Positions 44,386-54,235 are shown, counted from the first letter of the stretch. The stretch is 64,000 nucleotides of DNA from Vibrio toranzoniae (GCF_024347655.1 NZ_AP025514.1:2108001-2172000), one strand, 5' to 3'. Made by a program: numbers and translations. Notes: generated by a model from the sequence alone, not told the origin.

Positions 44386-44688
44386 ATGGACCAATTTTTG
44401 AGCCAAATCTTTGCTGTGATTCACCAAATTCCATATGGAAGAGTAACAACTTATGGAGACATAGCACGTTTTTCAGGTTTTCCGGGCTATGCGCGGCACG
44501 TAGGAAAAGCGCTGGGGAATTTACCAGAAGGAAGCAAACTGCCTTGGTATCGAGTGATCAACAGTAAAGGAGAGATCTCTTTGAAGGGTGATTCGTTTGA
44601 TCGTCAAAAGAAACATATGGTTGAAGAAGGGATTGAAGTAAGTGACGCAGGAAAGGTCAAACTCAGAATATACAAATGGCAGCCCTAG
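44386..44688 (+). CDS. Alkyltransferase-like protein (YbaZ/Atl)
   Basis: 100 residues with the MGMT C-terminal DNA-binding fold: IHQIPYGRVTTYGDIARFSG and ARHVGKALGN (Arg finger). The active-site PCHRV of O6-alkylguanine transferases is PWYRV here, so Cys is replaced by Trp, the mark of alkyltransferase-like proteins. They bind O6-alkylguanine and flag it for nucleotide excision repair. The position near ffs, ybaY and tesB matches E. coli. Confidence 0.92.
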   Translation: MDQFLSQIFAVIHQIPYGRVTTYGDIARFSGFPGYARHVGKALGNLPEGSKLPWYRVINSKGEISLKGDSFDRQKKHMVEEGIEVSDAGKVKLRIYKWQP

Positions 44689-44763
44689 AGCTGCCATCAA
44701 CCGCCGATTCAACTGGCTAAGTTAAGCTAATCAAGATGCCTTAAAAGTGGTACCCACTACTAA

Positions 44764-45210
44764 TTAACGAACACCAACCAAGCGTAGGTCTGCTTGTTGC
44801 GTGTTTTCTACGTCGGTAATCACTGACTTAATCGTATCAGTTGTGAAACGCAGTTTGCCGTCAACATGAATCGTTGCGCGCATGTTGTAACGGTGGTTAG
44901 GTTGAATTTTGTTGTTGTCGTAGCTCAGCTCAAATGCGAACGGTACTTGCTTACCGTCAGTGGTGAATTCTTGAGTTGCGATCACAGTTGATGGCGCGTC
45001 AGCCAATGAAATATCTTCTAGCGTTACGGTAATCACTGCATTCTCAGGCAATGCAATTCTTTCGCGGTAACTTACTGTTCCTGAAATGACTTGAGCGCTG
45101 TCTGTAACCACTTCCTGAGAAGTGCTGGTTTCTGATGTTGCTTGGCAGCCAACAAGTAGACCAAATGATACTAAAGATGTAATAAGAATTAGAGCCTTTT
45201 TCATATTCAA
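44764..45210 (-). CDS. YbaY-family lipoprotein
   Basis: 148 residues with a lipoprotein signal (SLVSFGLLVGCQATSE; lipobox L-V-G-C, Cys22) and a YbaY/HslJ-associated beta-rich domain: ISGTVSYRERIALPENAVITV and NPxHRYNMRATI-like PNHRYNMRATIHVDGKL. Likely outer-membrane lipoprotein, function unclear. Same neighbours as in E. coli. Confidence 0.87.
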   Translation of the reverse strand: MNMKKALILITSLVSFGLLVGCQATSETSTSQEVVTDSAQVISGTVSYRERIALPENAVITVTLEDISLADAPSTVIATQEFTTDGKQVPFAFELSYDNNKIQPNHRYNMRATIHVDGKLRFTTDTIKSVITDVENTQQADLRLVGVR

Positions 45211-45372
45211 TTTCTCTCAACATGTTTACCGGATTCGGCAAATCTACACACCGATTATAAGAGAGCTTTTATATTCTGTCTTGAAACCCTATGATTTATT
45301 GACAGATATCTGACTAAGCTAAATGATTAGCATCATAATCTGACACTCATTTTACGAAGAGGAATGCTGGCG

Positions 45373-46233
45373 ATGAGTCAACCTTTACAAGAATTACTAA
45401 GTTTACTTCAGCTAGAGAAACTGGAAGAAGGTTTATTCCGTGGGCAAAGTGAGAACCTCGGTCTGCCACAGGTTTACGGTGGTCAGGTACTGGGACAAGC
45501 GCTTTCCGCTGCTCGCTATACCGTTCAAGACGACCGTAGCGTTCACTCGTTCCACAGCTATTTTCTATTCCCCGGCGATCCTGAAAAACCCATTATTTAT
45601 AATGTTGAGAACCTAAGAGATGGACGCAGCTTCAGCACGCGCCGGGTTAAAGCGATTCAAAATGGCCGCCCTATTTTCTATCTCACGGCTTCTTACCATG
45701 GTGATGCTCCAGGCTTCGAACACCAAAATGAAATGCCAAACATCCCTGGACCAGAGAACTATGCATCGGAAACCGAGTTAGCGAGCCACATTGCTGAATT
45801 TCTACCAAAGAAGCTACGCAAAACCTTTTGTGGCGAAAAACCGATTGAGATGCGCCCTGTAACGGTCGTAAACCCACTCAATCCTAAGAAGACGGAAGCG
45901 AAACAGTACCTTTGGGTAAGAGCAAATGGCGCGGTGCCAGACAACCAATTGATTCACCAATACTTGCTTGCTTACGCATCGGATTGGGGATTTTTGGTGA
46001 CGGCGCTTCACCCTCATGAAGTTTCTATCATGACGCCGAACTTCCAAGTAGCGACGATTGACCATTCAATCTGGTTCCACCGCCCATTTAAGATGGATGA
46101 ATGGCTTCTTTATGCGATTGAAAGCCCGACAGCAGCGAACACTCGTGGCTTAGTTCGCGGTGAAATCTTTAATCAGAAAGGTGAGCTCGTAGCGACAGCC
46201 GTTCAAGAAGGTGTGATGCGCTTTACTAAGTAA
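45373..46233 (+). CDS. tesB: Acyl-CoA thioesterase II
   Basis: 286 residues from AUG at 45373 (three codons inside the longest frame), which has GAGGA 9 nt upstream and begins [12 protein letters not shown] like E. coli TesB. Double hot-dog fold; [25 protein letters not shown] is the family N-terminus. Catalytic Asp in YASDWGFL (about 204), with T/Q partners in the second hot-dog. Hydrolyses medium- and long-chain acyl-CoA. Confidence 0.95.
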   Translation: MSQPLQELLSLLQLEKLEEGLFRGQSENLGLPQVYGGQVLGQALSAARYTVQDDRSVHSFHSYFLFPGDPEKPIIYNVENLRDGRSFSTRRVKAIQNGRPIFYLTASYHGDAPGFEHQNEMPNIPGPENYASETELASHIAEFLPKKLRKTFCGEKPIEMRPVTVVNPLNPKKTEAKQYLWVRANGAVPDNQLIHQYLLAYASDWGFLVTALHPHEVSIMTPNFQVATIDHSIWFHRPFKMDEWLLYAIESPTAANTRGLVRGEIFNQKGELVATAVQEGVMRFTK

Positions 46234-46260
46234 ACCATTCAACACGCACTCCAAACAATA

Positions 46261-46288
46261 AGGGGCTAGGTATCATACCTAGCCCCTT
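46261..46288 (+). terminator. tesB terminator
   Basis: Perfect AGGGGCTAGGTAT / ATACCTAGCCCCT stem of 13 bp with T-run, 27 bp after tesB. Confidence 0.92.
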
Positions 46289-46336
46289 TCTATTCATGAC
46301 GTCAACAAAGAGTCGTTATTCAGGAATAAATAAACT

Positions 46337-47002
46337 CTATTCAGTTTCTAGCGTCGGCTCGAATTCACTTTGAACTCGCGTTTTAATGCCATCACTCGCG
46401 TCTCGCAGTAGATTAAATGGCGATAGCACCACCCCTTTCACAGCACCTTCTGCAGCGCCTTGAGCGAGTGCTTTACTCTTATCGGCCAGTAGATTTGCTT
46501 GCTCCAAAATTCCCGGTACTTCGGCTCTCAGCATTTCAGATTCAGCCACAACAACAGGGATAGTTTGTTCGCGGTAAGATTTACTTTCCGCAAGCATTGG
46601 TGGCATCACATCGACACGGTAGCGTTTCAATTCCGTCAGTGTTGGTGGGATAACCTCGGTTCTTACCTGCTCGACTTCGGTGCGAACATTTTTCACTTCA
46701 TCCAAAATCGCGGGAATTTTGTTGTCGACTGACGCCACGGTTTGATTTACGCCATCGATCGTCTTTCTGACTTCTTCGACTGTGTTTAGCACCTGAGGAG
46801 CAAGATCGCTGACATGTTCAGCCAGTGCTAATAACTCTTCTACTTTGAGCCCTTTAGTGAGCCCCGATATGTCTTCGATGACTTGCGGGTAAGTATCAAC
46901 GATTTCACCGACTTTATTGGTAAACGAGTAGATGGTGTAGCCCAAATAAAAAATGGAGACAGCTAACACCAATTGGATAGCGGTAGAGACTTTTGCAAAC
47001 AT
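46337..47002 (-). CDS. Membrane-anchored coiled-coil protein with internal repeats
   Basis: 221 residues: one N-terminal membrane anchor (IQLVLAVSIFYLGYTIYSF), then a long helical region. Between about 105 and 170 a unit of about 15 residues repeats (EVIPPTLTELKRYR, DVMPPMLAESKSYR, QTIPVVVAESEMLR, then EVPGILEQ), giving regularly spaced prolines. C-terminal GAAEGAVKGVVLSPFNL. Likely periplasmic. No known family function recognised. Confidence 0.7.
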   Translation of the reverse strand: MFAKVSTAIQLVLAVSIFYLGYTIYSFTNKVGEIVDTYPQVIEDISGLTKGLKVEELLALAEHVSDLAPQVLNTVEEVRKTIDGVNQTVASVDNKIPAILDEVKNVRTEVEQVRTEVIPPTLTELKRYRVDVMPPMLAESKSYREQTIPVVVAESEMLRAEVPGILEQANLLADKSKALAQGAAEGAVKGVVLSPFNLLRDASDGIKTRVQSEFEPTLETE

Positions 47003-47108
47003 GAATAATCCTTTTCTTTATCGCAGAGGCGAGATCTAAACTGAGAAGATAGTTAAACTTAGAAGATAGTTAAACTGGAGCGATAGTTAACATTTAGCTA
47101 GGTGTAGC

Positions 47109-47564
47109 CTAAAGAGGCAATGCCGTCGTGTACTTCAATGGTTCCATGGCAAACGTCGAGGTCACATTTGAAATCCCCTCAATGCTGTTAACTAAGCGTT
47201 TATAGAAGTCATCAAAGCACTTCATGTCTTTAACCTGCACCTTCATCATATAATCATATTCGCCCGCCATGCGATAGAACTCCATCACTTCTGGAAATTC
47301 CGACACAGTATTCACAAAACGACCATACCACTCATGAGAATGATCACTGGTTTTCACTAATACGAACGCAGTAAAGGAAAGATCCAGTTTTTCCGGGTTC
47401 AGCAGTGCGACTCTTTTCTCAATAATACCGTTCTCTTCGAGGCGCTTAAGCCTTTTCCAACAAGGCGTTGTGGTGAGGTTGACCGCTTCAGAAATATCGT
47501 TCAATGACAGCGTACTGTCTTCTTGCAGTAATCCTAATATCTTTTTATCTACGGCATCAATCAT
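47109..47564 (-). CDS. decR: Lrp/AsnC-family regulator, DecR-like
   Basis: 151 residues: N-terminal HTH ([30 protein letters not shown]) nearly the same as E. coli DecR, then a RAM ligand domain ([22 protein letters not shown]). DecR senses cysteine and activates its detoxification. Divergent from a cysteine-synthase-like PLP enzyme, as expected for an Lrp-type regulator and its target. The location downstream of tesB echoes E. coli synteny. Confidence 0.85.
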   Translation of the reverse strand: MIDAVDKKILGLLQEDSTLSLNDISEAVNLTTTPCWKRLKRLEENGIIEKRVALLNPEKLDLSFTAFVLVKTSDHSHEWYGRFVNTVSEFPEVMEFYRMAGEYDYMMKVQVKDMKCFDDFYKRLVNSIEGISNVTSTFAMEPLKYTTALPL

Positions 47565-47709
47565 ATTTCCACCAAACGGTATTTAAGAGAAAAATTTTCT
47601 ACAATTTAAACAAAACAAAGCAAATATGGCAAAGTTTTTCTCCGGGATTATCGCTAAATTAGGACCATACCAATCCTAAAAATTCCTACAAAAAATCAAG
47701 AGAACGCCT

Positions 47710-48777
47710 ATGTGTACTGACCATCAATGGATTAACAATGCAATTCGAAAAATTGAAGCTGACTACCAACGTTCAGCGGATACGCACCTTATCAAACTCG
47801 ATTTACCAAGTATCGAAGGCATTGACATTTATCTCAAAGATGAAAGTACACACCCAACGGGATCATTGAAGCATCGTTTAGCGCGCTCTCTATTCTTATA
47901 TGCTATCTGTAATGGTTGGGTTGGCCCAGAAACAACCATCATTGAATCTTCGTCAGGCAGTACAGCTGTGTCTGAAGCGTACTTTGCTCGCCTACTTGGC
48001 CTTCCGTTTATTGCGGTAATGCCAAAATGCACAGCAAAGAGAAAAATAGAGCAGATTGAATTCTACGGCGGTCAAGCGCACCTTGTTGATCGGTCTGATC
48101 AAATCTATGCTGAGTCTCGTCGTTTAGCTGAAGAACTGAATGGTCACTACATGGACCAATTTACTTACGCCGAGCGCGCAACTGACTGGCGTGGTAACAA
48201 CAACATCGCAAACTCAATTTTCAATCAAATGCAGATGGAAGATCACCCAGTTCCAACGTGGGTGGTAATGAGCCCTGGAACAGGAGGAACTTCAGCGACT
48301 ATTGGCCGTTTTATTCGCTACCAACAACATGAAACTAAACTTTGTGTTGTTGACCCTGAAAACTCAGTATTCCACGAATACTTCCAAACAGGCAACGCGG
48401 ACGTGAAAGGCAGTACATTCAGCAAAATTGAAGGCATTGGTCGCCCACGAGCAGAACCAAGCTTCATTCCTGGTGTGGTTGACGAAATGCGTAAGATTCC
48501 AGACGCAGCAAGCATCGCTACCACACATTGGTTGTCTGACATTCTAGGCCGCAAGGTTGGCGCATCAACCGGTACTAACATGTACGGTGTACTTCAACTG
48601 GCAAGCGAGATGAAAGCGCGTGGCGAGAAAGGTTCTATCGTGACTTTACTGTGTGACAGCGGCGAGCGTTACTTAGACACTTACTTCAATGATGAGTGGG
48701 TGAACAACAACATTGGTGACCTACAACCTTACGCGGCGAAGTTAGAAGCTTTCTCGCAAACGGGCGAGATCGTTTAA
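47710..48777 (+). CDS. PLP-dependent cysteine synthase-family enzyme (likely cysteine desulfhydrase)
   Basis: 355 residues of fold-type II PLP fold. PLP Lys in [14 protein letters not shown] (about 52-65), substrate loop [13 protein letters not shown] and phosphate-binding [11 protein letters not shown]. In CysK the Lys motif is SVKDR and the loop TSGNTG; here SLKHR and SSGSTA, pointing to a side branch such as cysteine lyase (Cds1-like). With a DecR-like gene divergent from it, breakdown of excess cysteine to pyruvate and sulfide is the best guess. Confidence 0.8.
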   Translation: MCTDHQWINNAIRKIEADYQRSADTHLIKLDLPSIEGIDIYLKDESTHPTGSLKHRLARSLFLYAICNGWVGPETTIIESSSGSTAVSEAYFARLLGLPFIAVMPKCTAKRKIEQIEFYGGQAHLVDRSDQIYAESRRLAEELNGHYMDQFTYAERATDWRGNNNIANSIFNQMQMEDHPVPTWVVMSPGTGGTSATIGRFIRYQQHETKLCVVDPENSVFHEYFQTGNADVKGSTFSKIEGIGRPRAEPSFIPGVVDEMRKIPDAASIATTHWLSDILGRKVGASTGTNMYGVLQLASEMKARGEKGSIVTLLCDSGERYLDTYFNDEWVNNNIGDLQPYAAKLEAFSQTGEIV

Positions 48778-48805
48778 GGGCGATAGTACGTACCTGTTAC
48801 AAAAT

Positions 48806-48831
48806 AAAAAAGAGCCCTTAATGGGCTTTTT
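48806..48831 (+). terminator. Rho-independent terminator
   Basis: AAAGAGCCC / GGGCTTTTT hairpin with T-run, 29 bp after the PLP enzyme gene. Confidence 0.85.
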
Positions 48832-48889
48832 ATGTGCCAGTGGTAACAGATCAAACAAGATCATTAAATGAGATTTACGAACGTTCAAG

Positions 48890-49654
48890 GGCTTTGTTGC
48901 TTAATTCAGAGATAAGACATACTTGCGCCATTATGCTTGGTTATTCAACGATATACTGAGTTTCAGGCATACCTAGCCACGTAAGTTTGTTTAGCGCTTT
49001 GATCAGGGCGTAAGCCTCGCCAACTTGAGCGTTGTAGTTCCTCAGGCTTAACTTCCCACCTAACAACTGTTTCACACGATACATTGCTGTCTCTGACTAG
49101 CGAGCGCTTATGGTAGCCATAACGCTGTTTCCACTTCTTGTTAGAGCCGTATAACTTCTGACAACCTAAGGTTAAATTATGAGGGCGTCCTTGCTGCCAG
49201 AAAGCAGCCCCTTCTCATGACGGAATGAGCGGAATCGCTCGCTTGACTCGTATAGCATATGGCAATTTTTTGTGTCATAAGCTCCATCACCTGATATCTC
49301 AATGATTTTTCGACGTGTTTGCTTAAGTAAGTTGGGGAGCACTTCGGCACCGGTTACGTTAGATAAACTCAGCTCTACTGCGACTATTTCGTGGGTACGT
49401 ATCTACAGCAATATGCAGCTTACGCCAGACTCTGCATTTCCCGTCAGTTCCATGCTTCTTGACCTTCCACTCGGCTATCGCTTCCTCATCGATCCAAAAG
49501 GTCAGAGAGCCGCGATTTATTAAGGCTTGATTGTACAATTTCCAGTTGGTTGTTTTGTAACGAGGTTTCGGCATTCTGCTATAGCTATTTAATGGGTGTA
49601 GCCGCTCAGATCGTAGCTTCTTGATTTAGTTCCATCGATTTAAGCAACAAAGCC
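48890..49654 (-). mobile_element. Degraded IS5-family (IS903 group) insertion sequence
   Basis: 765 bp bounded by perfect 15-bp inverted repeats GGCTTTGTTGCTTAA (48890-48904) and TTAAGCAACAAAGCC (49640-49654). On the minus strand the transposase begins MPKPRYKTTNWKLYNQALIN at 49574 and ends GMPETQYIVE at 48941. An internal deletion joins DEEAIAE directly to WKVKKHGTDGK, and frames break downstream, so it is inactive. No matching 9-bp duplication flanks it, which suggests rearrangement at the ends. Confidence 0.85.
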
Positions 49655-49957
49655 GATAAAATATGAAACTTTATATTAAAAAAGTAATTAATAATATAGA
49701 CAATACAAAATTGTATATCTAATGAATAAAAATATGCACCGATAACCTTTGGTTATTAATTTATGACCACAGAACCCTGACCATATTACAAGTAAGGTTT
49801 TTATTTTACACAACCCTGACTTGACCATTTTAAAATGTAGATGTAATTTTCAAATTCATTATAAAAAGTTAAAAAATCACATATTAAACAAAATATTTTC
49901 AATATATTAAAAATAAAACACTAGAACTAACAATATTATTTTAATTAAAGGTAAAAA
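49655..49957. other. AT-rich region before bla
   Basis: 303 bp, extremely AT-rich, no gene. Must hold the bla promoter; several TATAAT-like hexamers make one choice unsafe. SD-like AAAGG lies 8 nt before the bla start. Confidence 0.5.
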
Positions 49958-50818
49958 ATGAAAATAAAATTAAAAAATGTATTCATTCCATCATTATTAC
50001 TAGCAAATTTATTATCATCGAATGTAAATGCAACGAATTTAGAAGATAGAGTTCATCACTTTGAAAAACTAGGCTGGAGCATCGGAGTCACGGTATTAGA
50101 GACCGATAATGGAGAAAAAGAATCAATACATGGCGATAAACGTTTCCATTTTAATAGTACAATTAAAGCGTTAGCATGTGCAAATATCCTAGAAAAATCG
50201 GATAAAAATATCATATCATTAGATGATTCAATTAAATTAAAGAAAGGTGATATCGTTACTTACTCTCCAGTAACTAAAGATTATGTTGGGAGAAATTTAA
50301 CACTAAAGCAGGCTTGTGATGCTACTTTAACATATAGTGATAATACAGCAGCAAACTACACAATCTCCGCAGGAGGCGGACCGAACGGGCTTACTAATTT
50401 TATGCGCTCAATAGGTGATGATGTTTTGCGTTCAGATCGCTACGAACCAGAACTAACCAAAAATATAGAATATGATATACGAGATACAACGACAACAAAT
50501 GCGATGACTTCAAGTTTAAATAAAATTTTATTGGGCAATGTTTTGTCAGATAGTTCAAAAAAACAATTAAGAGCCTGGATGGAAGGCAATAAAGTTGCTG
50601 ATAATCTCTTAAGGGTATCCCTCCCTTCTGGCTGGTCAATTGCTGATCGTTCAGGTGCAAGTGATTATGGTGTTCGGGGTATAATTGCACTGGCCTGGTC
50701 AGAAAGTAACTCCCCAGTAATCATTGCGATGTATGTGAGAAAGGAGGGTACATCTATGGCAGAGCGAGACCAAGTTATCGCAGATTTAGGTCATGTTATT
50801 TTTGATAAATATCAATAA
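49958..50818 (+). CDS. Class A beta-lactamase, CARB-like
   Basis: 286 residues with a signal peptide (cut near NVNAT). Class A motifs in standard numbering: S70-T-I-K73, S130-D-N132, E166 in RYEPEL, and R234-S-G236 in IADRSGAS, the form typical of carbenicillinases (CARB/PSE) instead of KTG. C77 and C123 can form the usual disulfide. Position 170, nearly always Asn in RxEPELN, is Thr here. Strongly AT-rich coding sequence between IS5-family remnants. Predicted to hydrolyse penicillins in the periplasm; spectrum not known. Confidence 0.92.
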   Translation: MKIKLKNVFIPSLLLANLLSSNVNATNLEDRVHHFEKLGWSIGVTVLETDNGEKESIHGDKRFHFNSTIKALACANILEKSDKNIISLDDSIKLKKGDIVTYSPVTKDYVGRNLTLKQACDATLTYSDNTAANYTISAGGGPNGLTNFMRSIGDDVLRSDRYEPELTKNIEYDIRDTTTTNAMTSSLNKILLGNVLSDSSKKQLRAWMEGNKVADNLLRVSLPSGWSIADRSGASDYGVRGIIALAWSESNSPVIIAMYVRKEGTSMAERDQVIADLGHVIFDKYQ

Positions 50819-50899
50819 CTATAGACTTTATAAATAATCAACTCAATTTCATTTGGGTTGATTATTTAGCTGCAAGCTCATGATACATCAACTTATTAT

Positions 50900-51140
50900 G
50901 GCTTTGTTGCGCAATTCACTGTAGGTACAACTCAGCCCCATTTAGTGTACTTTTTGATCATCATAATGCTGTTTCAAATACTTGTTTGAAACGTATAACT
51001 TCTGGTAATCAATCGCTATATTTTTGGTGTTCACACTCCCAGAGGACTTGACCTTACCTTGGAGTGATGAACGCGATCGCTCGCTGAGTCTAAATAGCAT
51101 AGTGGCAAGCTTTCTTCTCGGTATGGAAGCCAACACAATA
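50900..51140 (-). mobile_element. Second IS5-family remnant
   Basis: Begins GGCTTTGTTGCGCAA at 50900, the same terminal sequence as the IS at 48890. 51066-51117 resembles 49222-49258 of that IS (GCGATCGCTCGC against GGAATCGCTCGC, then AAATAGCATA against GTATAGCATA). Only a fragment with frames destroyed; the far end is missing. It lies between bla and the acetyltransferase gene. Confidence 0.65.
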
Positions 51141-51297
51141 TTAAATAAATTTTTTAATTCTAATGGATCATCAATTAAATTATAGTATATTTAGTTGTCT
51201 ATAATTTTTATGCATAACGAATAGCTTATTATCAGTCTATAAACAGCAGCAACAACAGTACTTTTAAATCAGTTTAATTTTTTCAAAAGGAAATATC

Positions 51298-51936
51298 ATG
51301 ATGGGAAAAAAACATTGGTCAAAAACTCAACTTTTGCATGAAGTAGTAACAAACCCAAATATTTTAATCAAAGGAAAACATAGTTATTATAGCGATTGCT
51401 GGGACAATGGGTTCGAGGAATCAGTTGTCAGATACTTGCATGGTGATGAAGTTAGCCAACAGTGGGAACCTCTTTGGGAAATAGACAAACTTCATATTGG
51501 CAATTATGTTTGTATAGGAGCTGAGTCCATTATATTAATGGGAGGTAATCATACTCACAGAGCTGATTGGTTTTGTCTCTACCCTTTTATGGAATACATA
51601 GACCAAGCTTATGTTGGAAAAGGAGATACCCATATTGGGGATGGCGCATGGATCGGTATAAGGAGTATGATCATGCCGGGAGTTTCCATAGGAGAAGGAG
51701 CTATTATTGCCGCTAATAGCCTTGTTACGAAGAATGTTGCACCTTACAGCATTGTTGGAGGCTCCCCAGCTAAGTTTTTAAAATATAGATTCGAGCCTTC
51801 TATCATTGAAGAGCTATTAAAATTAAAAGTTTATGATTGGTCTGAAGATAAATTCGAAGCTCTTAAAAGTGATTTATGCTCTTCTAATATTGATTCGTTA
51901 AAAAAGTCAGCTTCTATTTATGATTCGAGTATATGA
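51298..51936 (+). CDS. CatB-type (xenobiotic) acetyltransferase
   Basis: 212 residues of left-handed beta-helix, xenobiotic acetyltransferase group: GKHSYYSDCWDNGFE, the catalytic-His segment GGNHTHRADWF (about 80), then THIGDGAWIGIRSMIMPGVSIGEGAIIAANSLVTKNV and GSPAKFLKYRF. Length and order match CatB chloramphenicol acetyltransferases, but members also acetylate streptogramins or unknown compounds. SD AAAGGAAA. AT-rich, next to bla and IS remnants, so probably an acquired resistance-type gene. Confidence 0.85.
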   Translation: MMGKKHWSKTQLLHEVVTNPNILIKGKHSYYSDCWDNGFEESVVRYLHGDEVSQQWEPLWEIDKLHIGNYVCIGAESIILMGGNHTHRADWFCLYPFMEYIDQAYVGKGDTHIGDGAWIGIRSMIMPGVSIGEGAIIAANSLVTKNVAPYSIVGGSPAKFLKYRFEPSIIEELLKLKVYDWSEDKFEALKSDLCSSNIDSLKKSASIYDSSI

Positions 51937-52378
51937 TATATACCTGATATAAACTTGTCATATTGATATGGTGGTAAATGTACTTACACCATGCTAGGAC
52001 GTGAACGTAGTTTGATGGATTTATTTTGACTAGCTCGTTACTCATTTAATCATAGGGATAACATCTCAAGTAAAGGTTCAAAGACAACGGAACGTAATAT
52101 GTATCAAACTACTTTCAGTTTATAATCTGGCTGTCTACGCCAAATTACCCCTACCCTAAAAGTCTTTTGACCCCACTTCGTTTCGTTTTATTCAAGATAA
52201 CCATAATGACTCCTTTTTGATGAGTCAGCACGATTTTAATGGGGAAGAAGTGAGTCAATATTAGGTTCAGCCTTTATCAAATCTTTCATATAGTTGATCA
52301 TGTGATCGTAGATTAATACGAGAACTCTCATCCGCATTGAATGAGAATTCCATTGTGTAGACTTTTGCTGGCTAGTTT
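51937..52378. other. Intergenic region, no gene seen
   Basis: 442 bp between the converging acetyltransferase and TauE genes. No RNA gene, strong terminator or conserved frame recognised. Confidence 0.5.
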
Positions 52379-53161
52379 TTAGAGCAGGAATTTATAACCT
52401 AGCGAAATCATCAGTAGAGTGAGTGAGACTGATATGGTCCGTTGAATCAGTTTGGCACCATACTTCATGGCCGATGAACTCCCGACATGGTTACCAAGTA
52501 AATTCATTGCTGCTAAAGGTATTGCCAGCATATATAGGACATTACCTGCAATCATAAATGCGAATAATGCGCCTATGTTGGAAGAAAAGTTAAACAGCTT
52601 TGAAGTCGCTGATGCCGAAACTAAATCGAATCTAAGTAAGTAATGTAAGGCTAGAATTAAAAAGCTACCTGTACCTGGACCAAAAAATCCGTCATAAAAA
52701 CCAATGACAAATACAGCGGCTGGAACGCCAAATAAAATGACTTGTTTGTTGATTGGGTCTGAATTTTCTTCATTACGATTCTTCTTAGGAATGAAAGATA
52801 AAATAATTCCGAACGGAAGCATAAAAAGAATGATTTTTCCGATTGTGTCAGGGTCAAAGTAAAGGATCGCTTGTGCACCCGCATACGCACCAATGAGGCC
52901 GGCTGGGATACCAGTTGCCGCTGCGGTCCAAATTACTTTCTTATTTCGAACAAAATTTCGAATAGCTGCGATAGTACCTAATGTGCTGACAATTTTTTCT
53001 TGCCCCAGAGCCAATTGAGGCGGTAATCCTGCAAGGATAAATGAAGGAACTAAGATTAGCCCTCCACCGCCAGCTACGGAGTCAATAAAACCGGCCGCAA
53101 AAGCCGATACCATTAATGCTATTAGTATCAAAAGTGTAATGTCGTTACCGAAGAGTTCCAT
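52379..53161 (-). CDS. TauE/SafE-family anion permease
   Basis: 260 residues with about eight membrane segments and TauE/SafE hallmarks: FAAGFIDSVAGGGGLILVPSFI (N-terminal repeat) and GFYDGFFGPGTGSFLILAL (second repeat). The family moves sulfite, sulfoacetate or other organic anions. Start lies 21 bp after the dehydrogenase stop, so one operon. Substrate perhaps linked to the compound handled by that enzyme. Confidence 0.87.
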   Translation of the reverse strand: MELFGNDITLLILIALMVSAFAAGFIDSVAGGGGLILVPSFILAGLPPQLALGQEKIVSTLGTIAAIRNFVRNKKVIWTAAATGIPAGLIGAYAGAQAILYFDPDTIGKIILFMLPFGIILSFIPKKNRNEENSDPINKQVILFGVPAAVFVIGFYDGFFGPGTGSFLILALHYLLRFDLVSASATSKLFNFSSNIGALFAFMIAGNVLYMLAIPLAAMNLLGNHVGSSSAMKYGAKLIQRTISVSLTLLMISLGYKFLL

Positions 53162-53182
53162 ACTGAAAAGTTCCTGTCGAAG

Positions 53183-54055
53183 TTATCGATCGTAGATTTT
53201 GAAAAGTACAGAGGTATCCATGCGACCAAAACCTTGCTGCTGTAGAGTTTGATATTCACTGTCTACTTTTTCTGTTAGCGGAAGCGTAACACCCATCTTA
53301 TTAGCTTCATTTAGGCAAATGCTGAGATCTTTATGCATCCAGTCAATAGCAAAACCAAAATCGAACTTATCTTGCGACATAGTCACGGTTCTATTCTCCA
53401 TTTGCCACGAACCTGCGGCACCATGCTTTAATACATCAACTAATTGGTTAATATTGAGATCTGCTTTTTTTGCCAGAAGGAGACCTTCGCTTAGCCCTTT
53501 TAATACACCTGCAATACAGATTTGATTAACCATCTTACTGCGCTGTCCCTGCCCATTTTTACCCATTAAAGTCGATTGCTTACCATAACTTTGCATCACG
53601 GGCTCTACGTGTTCAAAAACCGTTTGCTCACCACCACACATAATTGTCAGAGCTGCATTTTCAGCTCCTGCCTGACCACCTGATACTGGAGCATCGATAA
53701 ACGAAACATTCTTTTCCATACATGCCCTGGCCAATTCCTCTGCAAGCTCTGCAGATGTTGTCGTGTGGTCAACCAAAACAGAGCCTGTAACCATACTTGC
53801 GAGTACACCGTCTTCGCCATATACAACACTTCTTACGTCGTCATCATTCCCTACGCATAAAAACACAATGTCACAGTTAGTCGCAGCTAACCCTGGAGTT
53901 GGCTGGTATTCACCAGAAAATTCTTGCGCCCATAATTTTGCTTTGCTTTCTGTACGATTAAACACTTTGGTCTTGTACCCTGCTTTTGCAAGATGACCCG
54001 CCATTGGAAAACCCATTACACCTAAACCAATAAAAGCGACGTTGTTTGATTTCAT
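53183..54055 (-). CDS. Beta-hydroxyacid dehydrogenase (GarR/HIBADH family)
   Basis: 290 residues from AUG at 54055, with SD AAGGA; the longer frame overlaps the preceding gene fragment. NAD(P) motif FIGLGVMGFPMAGHLAKAGY, substrate motif DAPVSGGQAGAENAALTIM and catalytic Lys in GQRSKMVNQIC (about 171). Family reduces tartronate semialdehyde or oxidises 3-hydroxyisobutyrate-type acids. Actual substrate unknown. Confidence 0.87.
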   Translation of the reverse strand: MKSNNVAFIGLGVMGFPMAGHLAKAGYKTKVFNRTESKAKLWAQEFSGEYQPTPGLAATNCDIVFLCVGNDDDVRSVVYGEDGVLASMVTGSVLVDHTTTSAELAEELARACMEKNVSFIDAPVSGGQAGAENAALTIMCGGEQTVFEHVEPVMQSYGKQSTLMGKNGQGQRSKMVNQICIAGVLKGLSEGLLLAKKADLNINQLVDVLKHGAAGSWQMENRTVTMSQDKFDFGFAIDWMHKDLSICLNEANKMGVTLPLTEKVDSEYQTLQQQGFGRMDTSVLFKIYDR

Positions 54056-54065
54056 TTTATTTTCC

Positions 54066-54235
54066 TTAATCTTTTCCAATATGTTGAAATTCTGGGAAGG
54101 CTGGAACGATACGCTCTAATGTACTCATCCCAAACAGGCGAGCTAGCCAGCGGTCTGAACCATCCGATCTGGATTTAAAACCTTCACGGCTATGTAAAAG
54201 CCGTTGGTTCTTAATGATCAGTAATGTACTTCTTG
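54066..54235 (-). pseudogene. C-terminal fragment of Fe(II)/2-oxoglutarate oxygenase (TauD-like)
   Basis: Minus-strand frame STLLIIKNQRLLHSREGF, then SRSDGSDRWLARLFGMSTLE, ending IGKD-stop. This is the end of a TauD/clavaminate-synthase-type oxygenase: the N-x-R-x-x-H-x-R-x-x-F segment (distal His and 2-oxoglutarate Arg) and DG-x-D-R-W. The rest of the gene is gone. It sits upstream of the dehydrogenase, probably once in its operon. Confidence 0.7.

Noticed and set aside
45364..46233. yciA as the CAST attachment gene
   Set aside because: The thioesterase here is TesB, not YciA, it is 2 kb from the element, and the spacer matches ffs.
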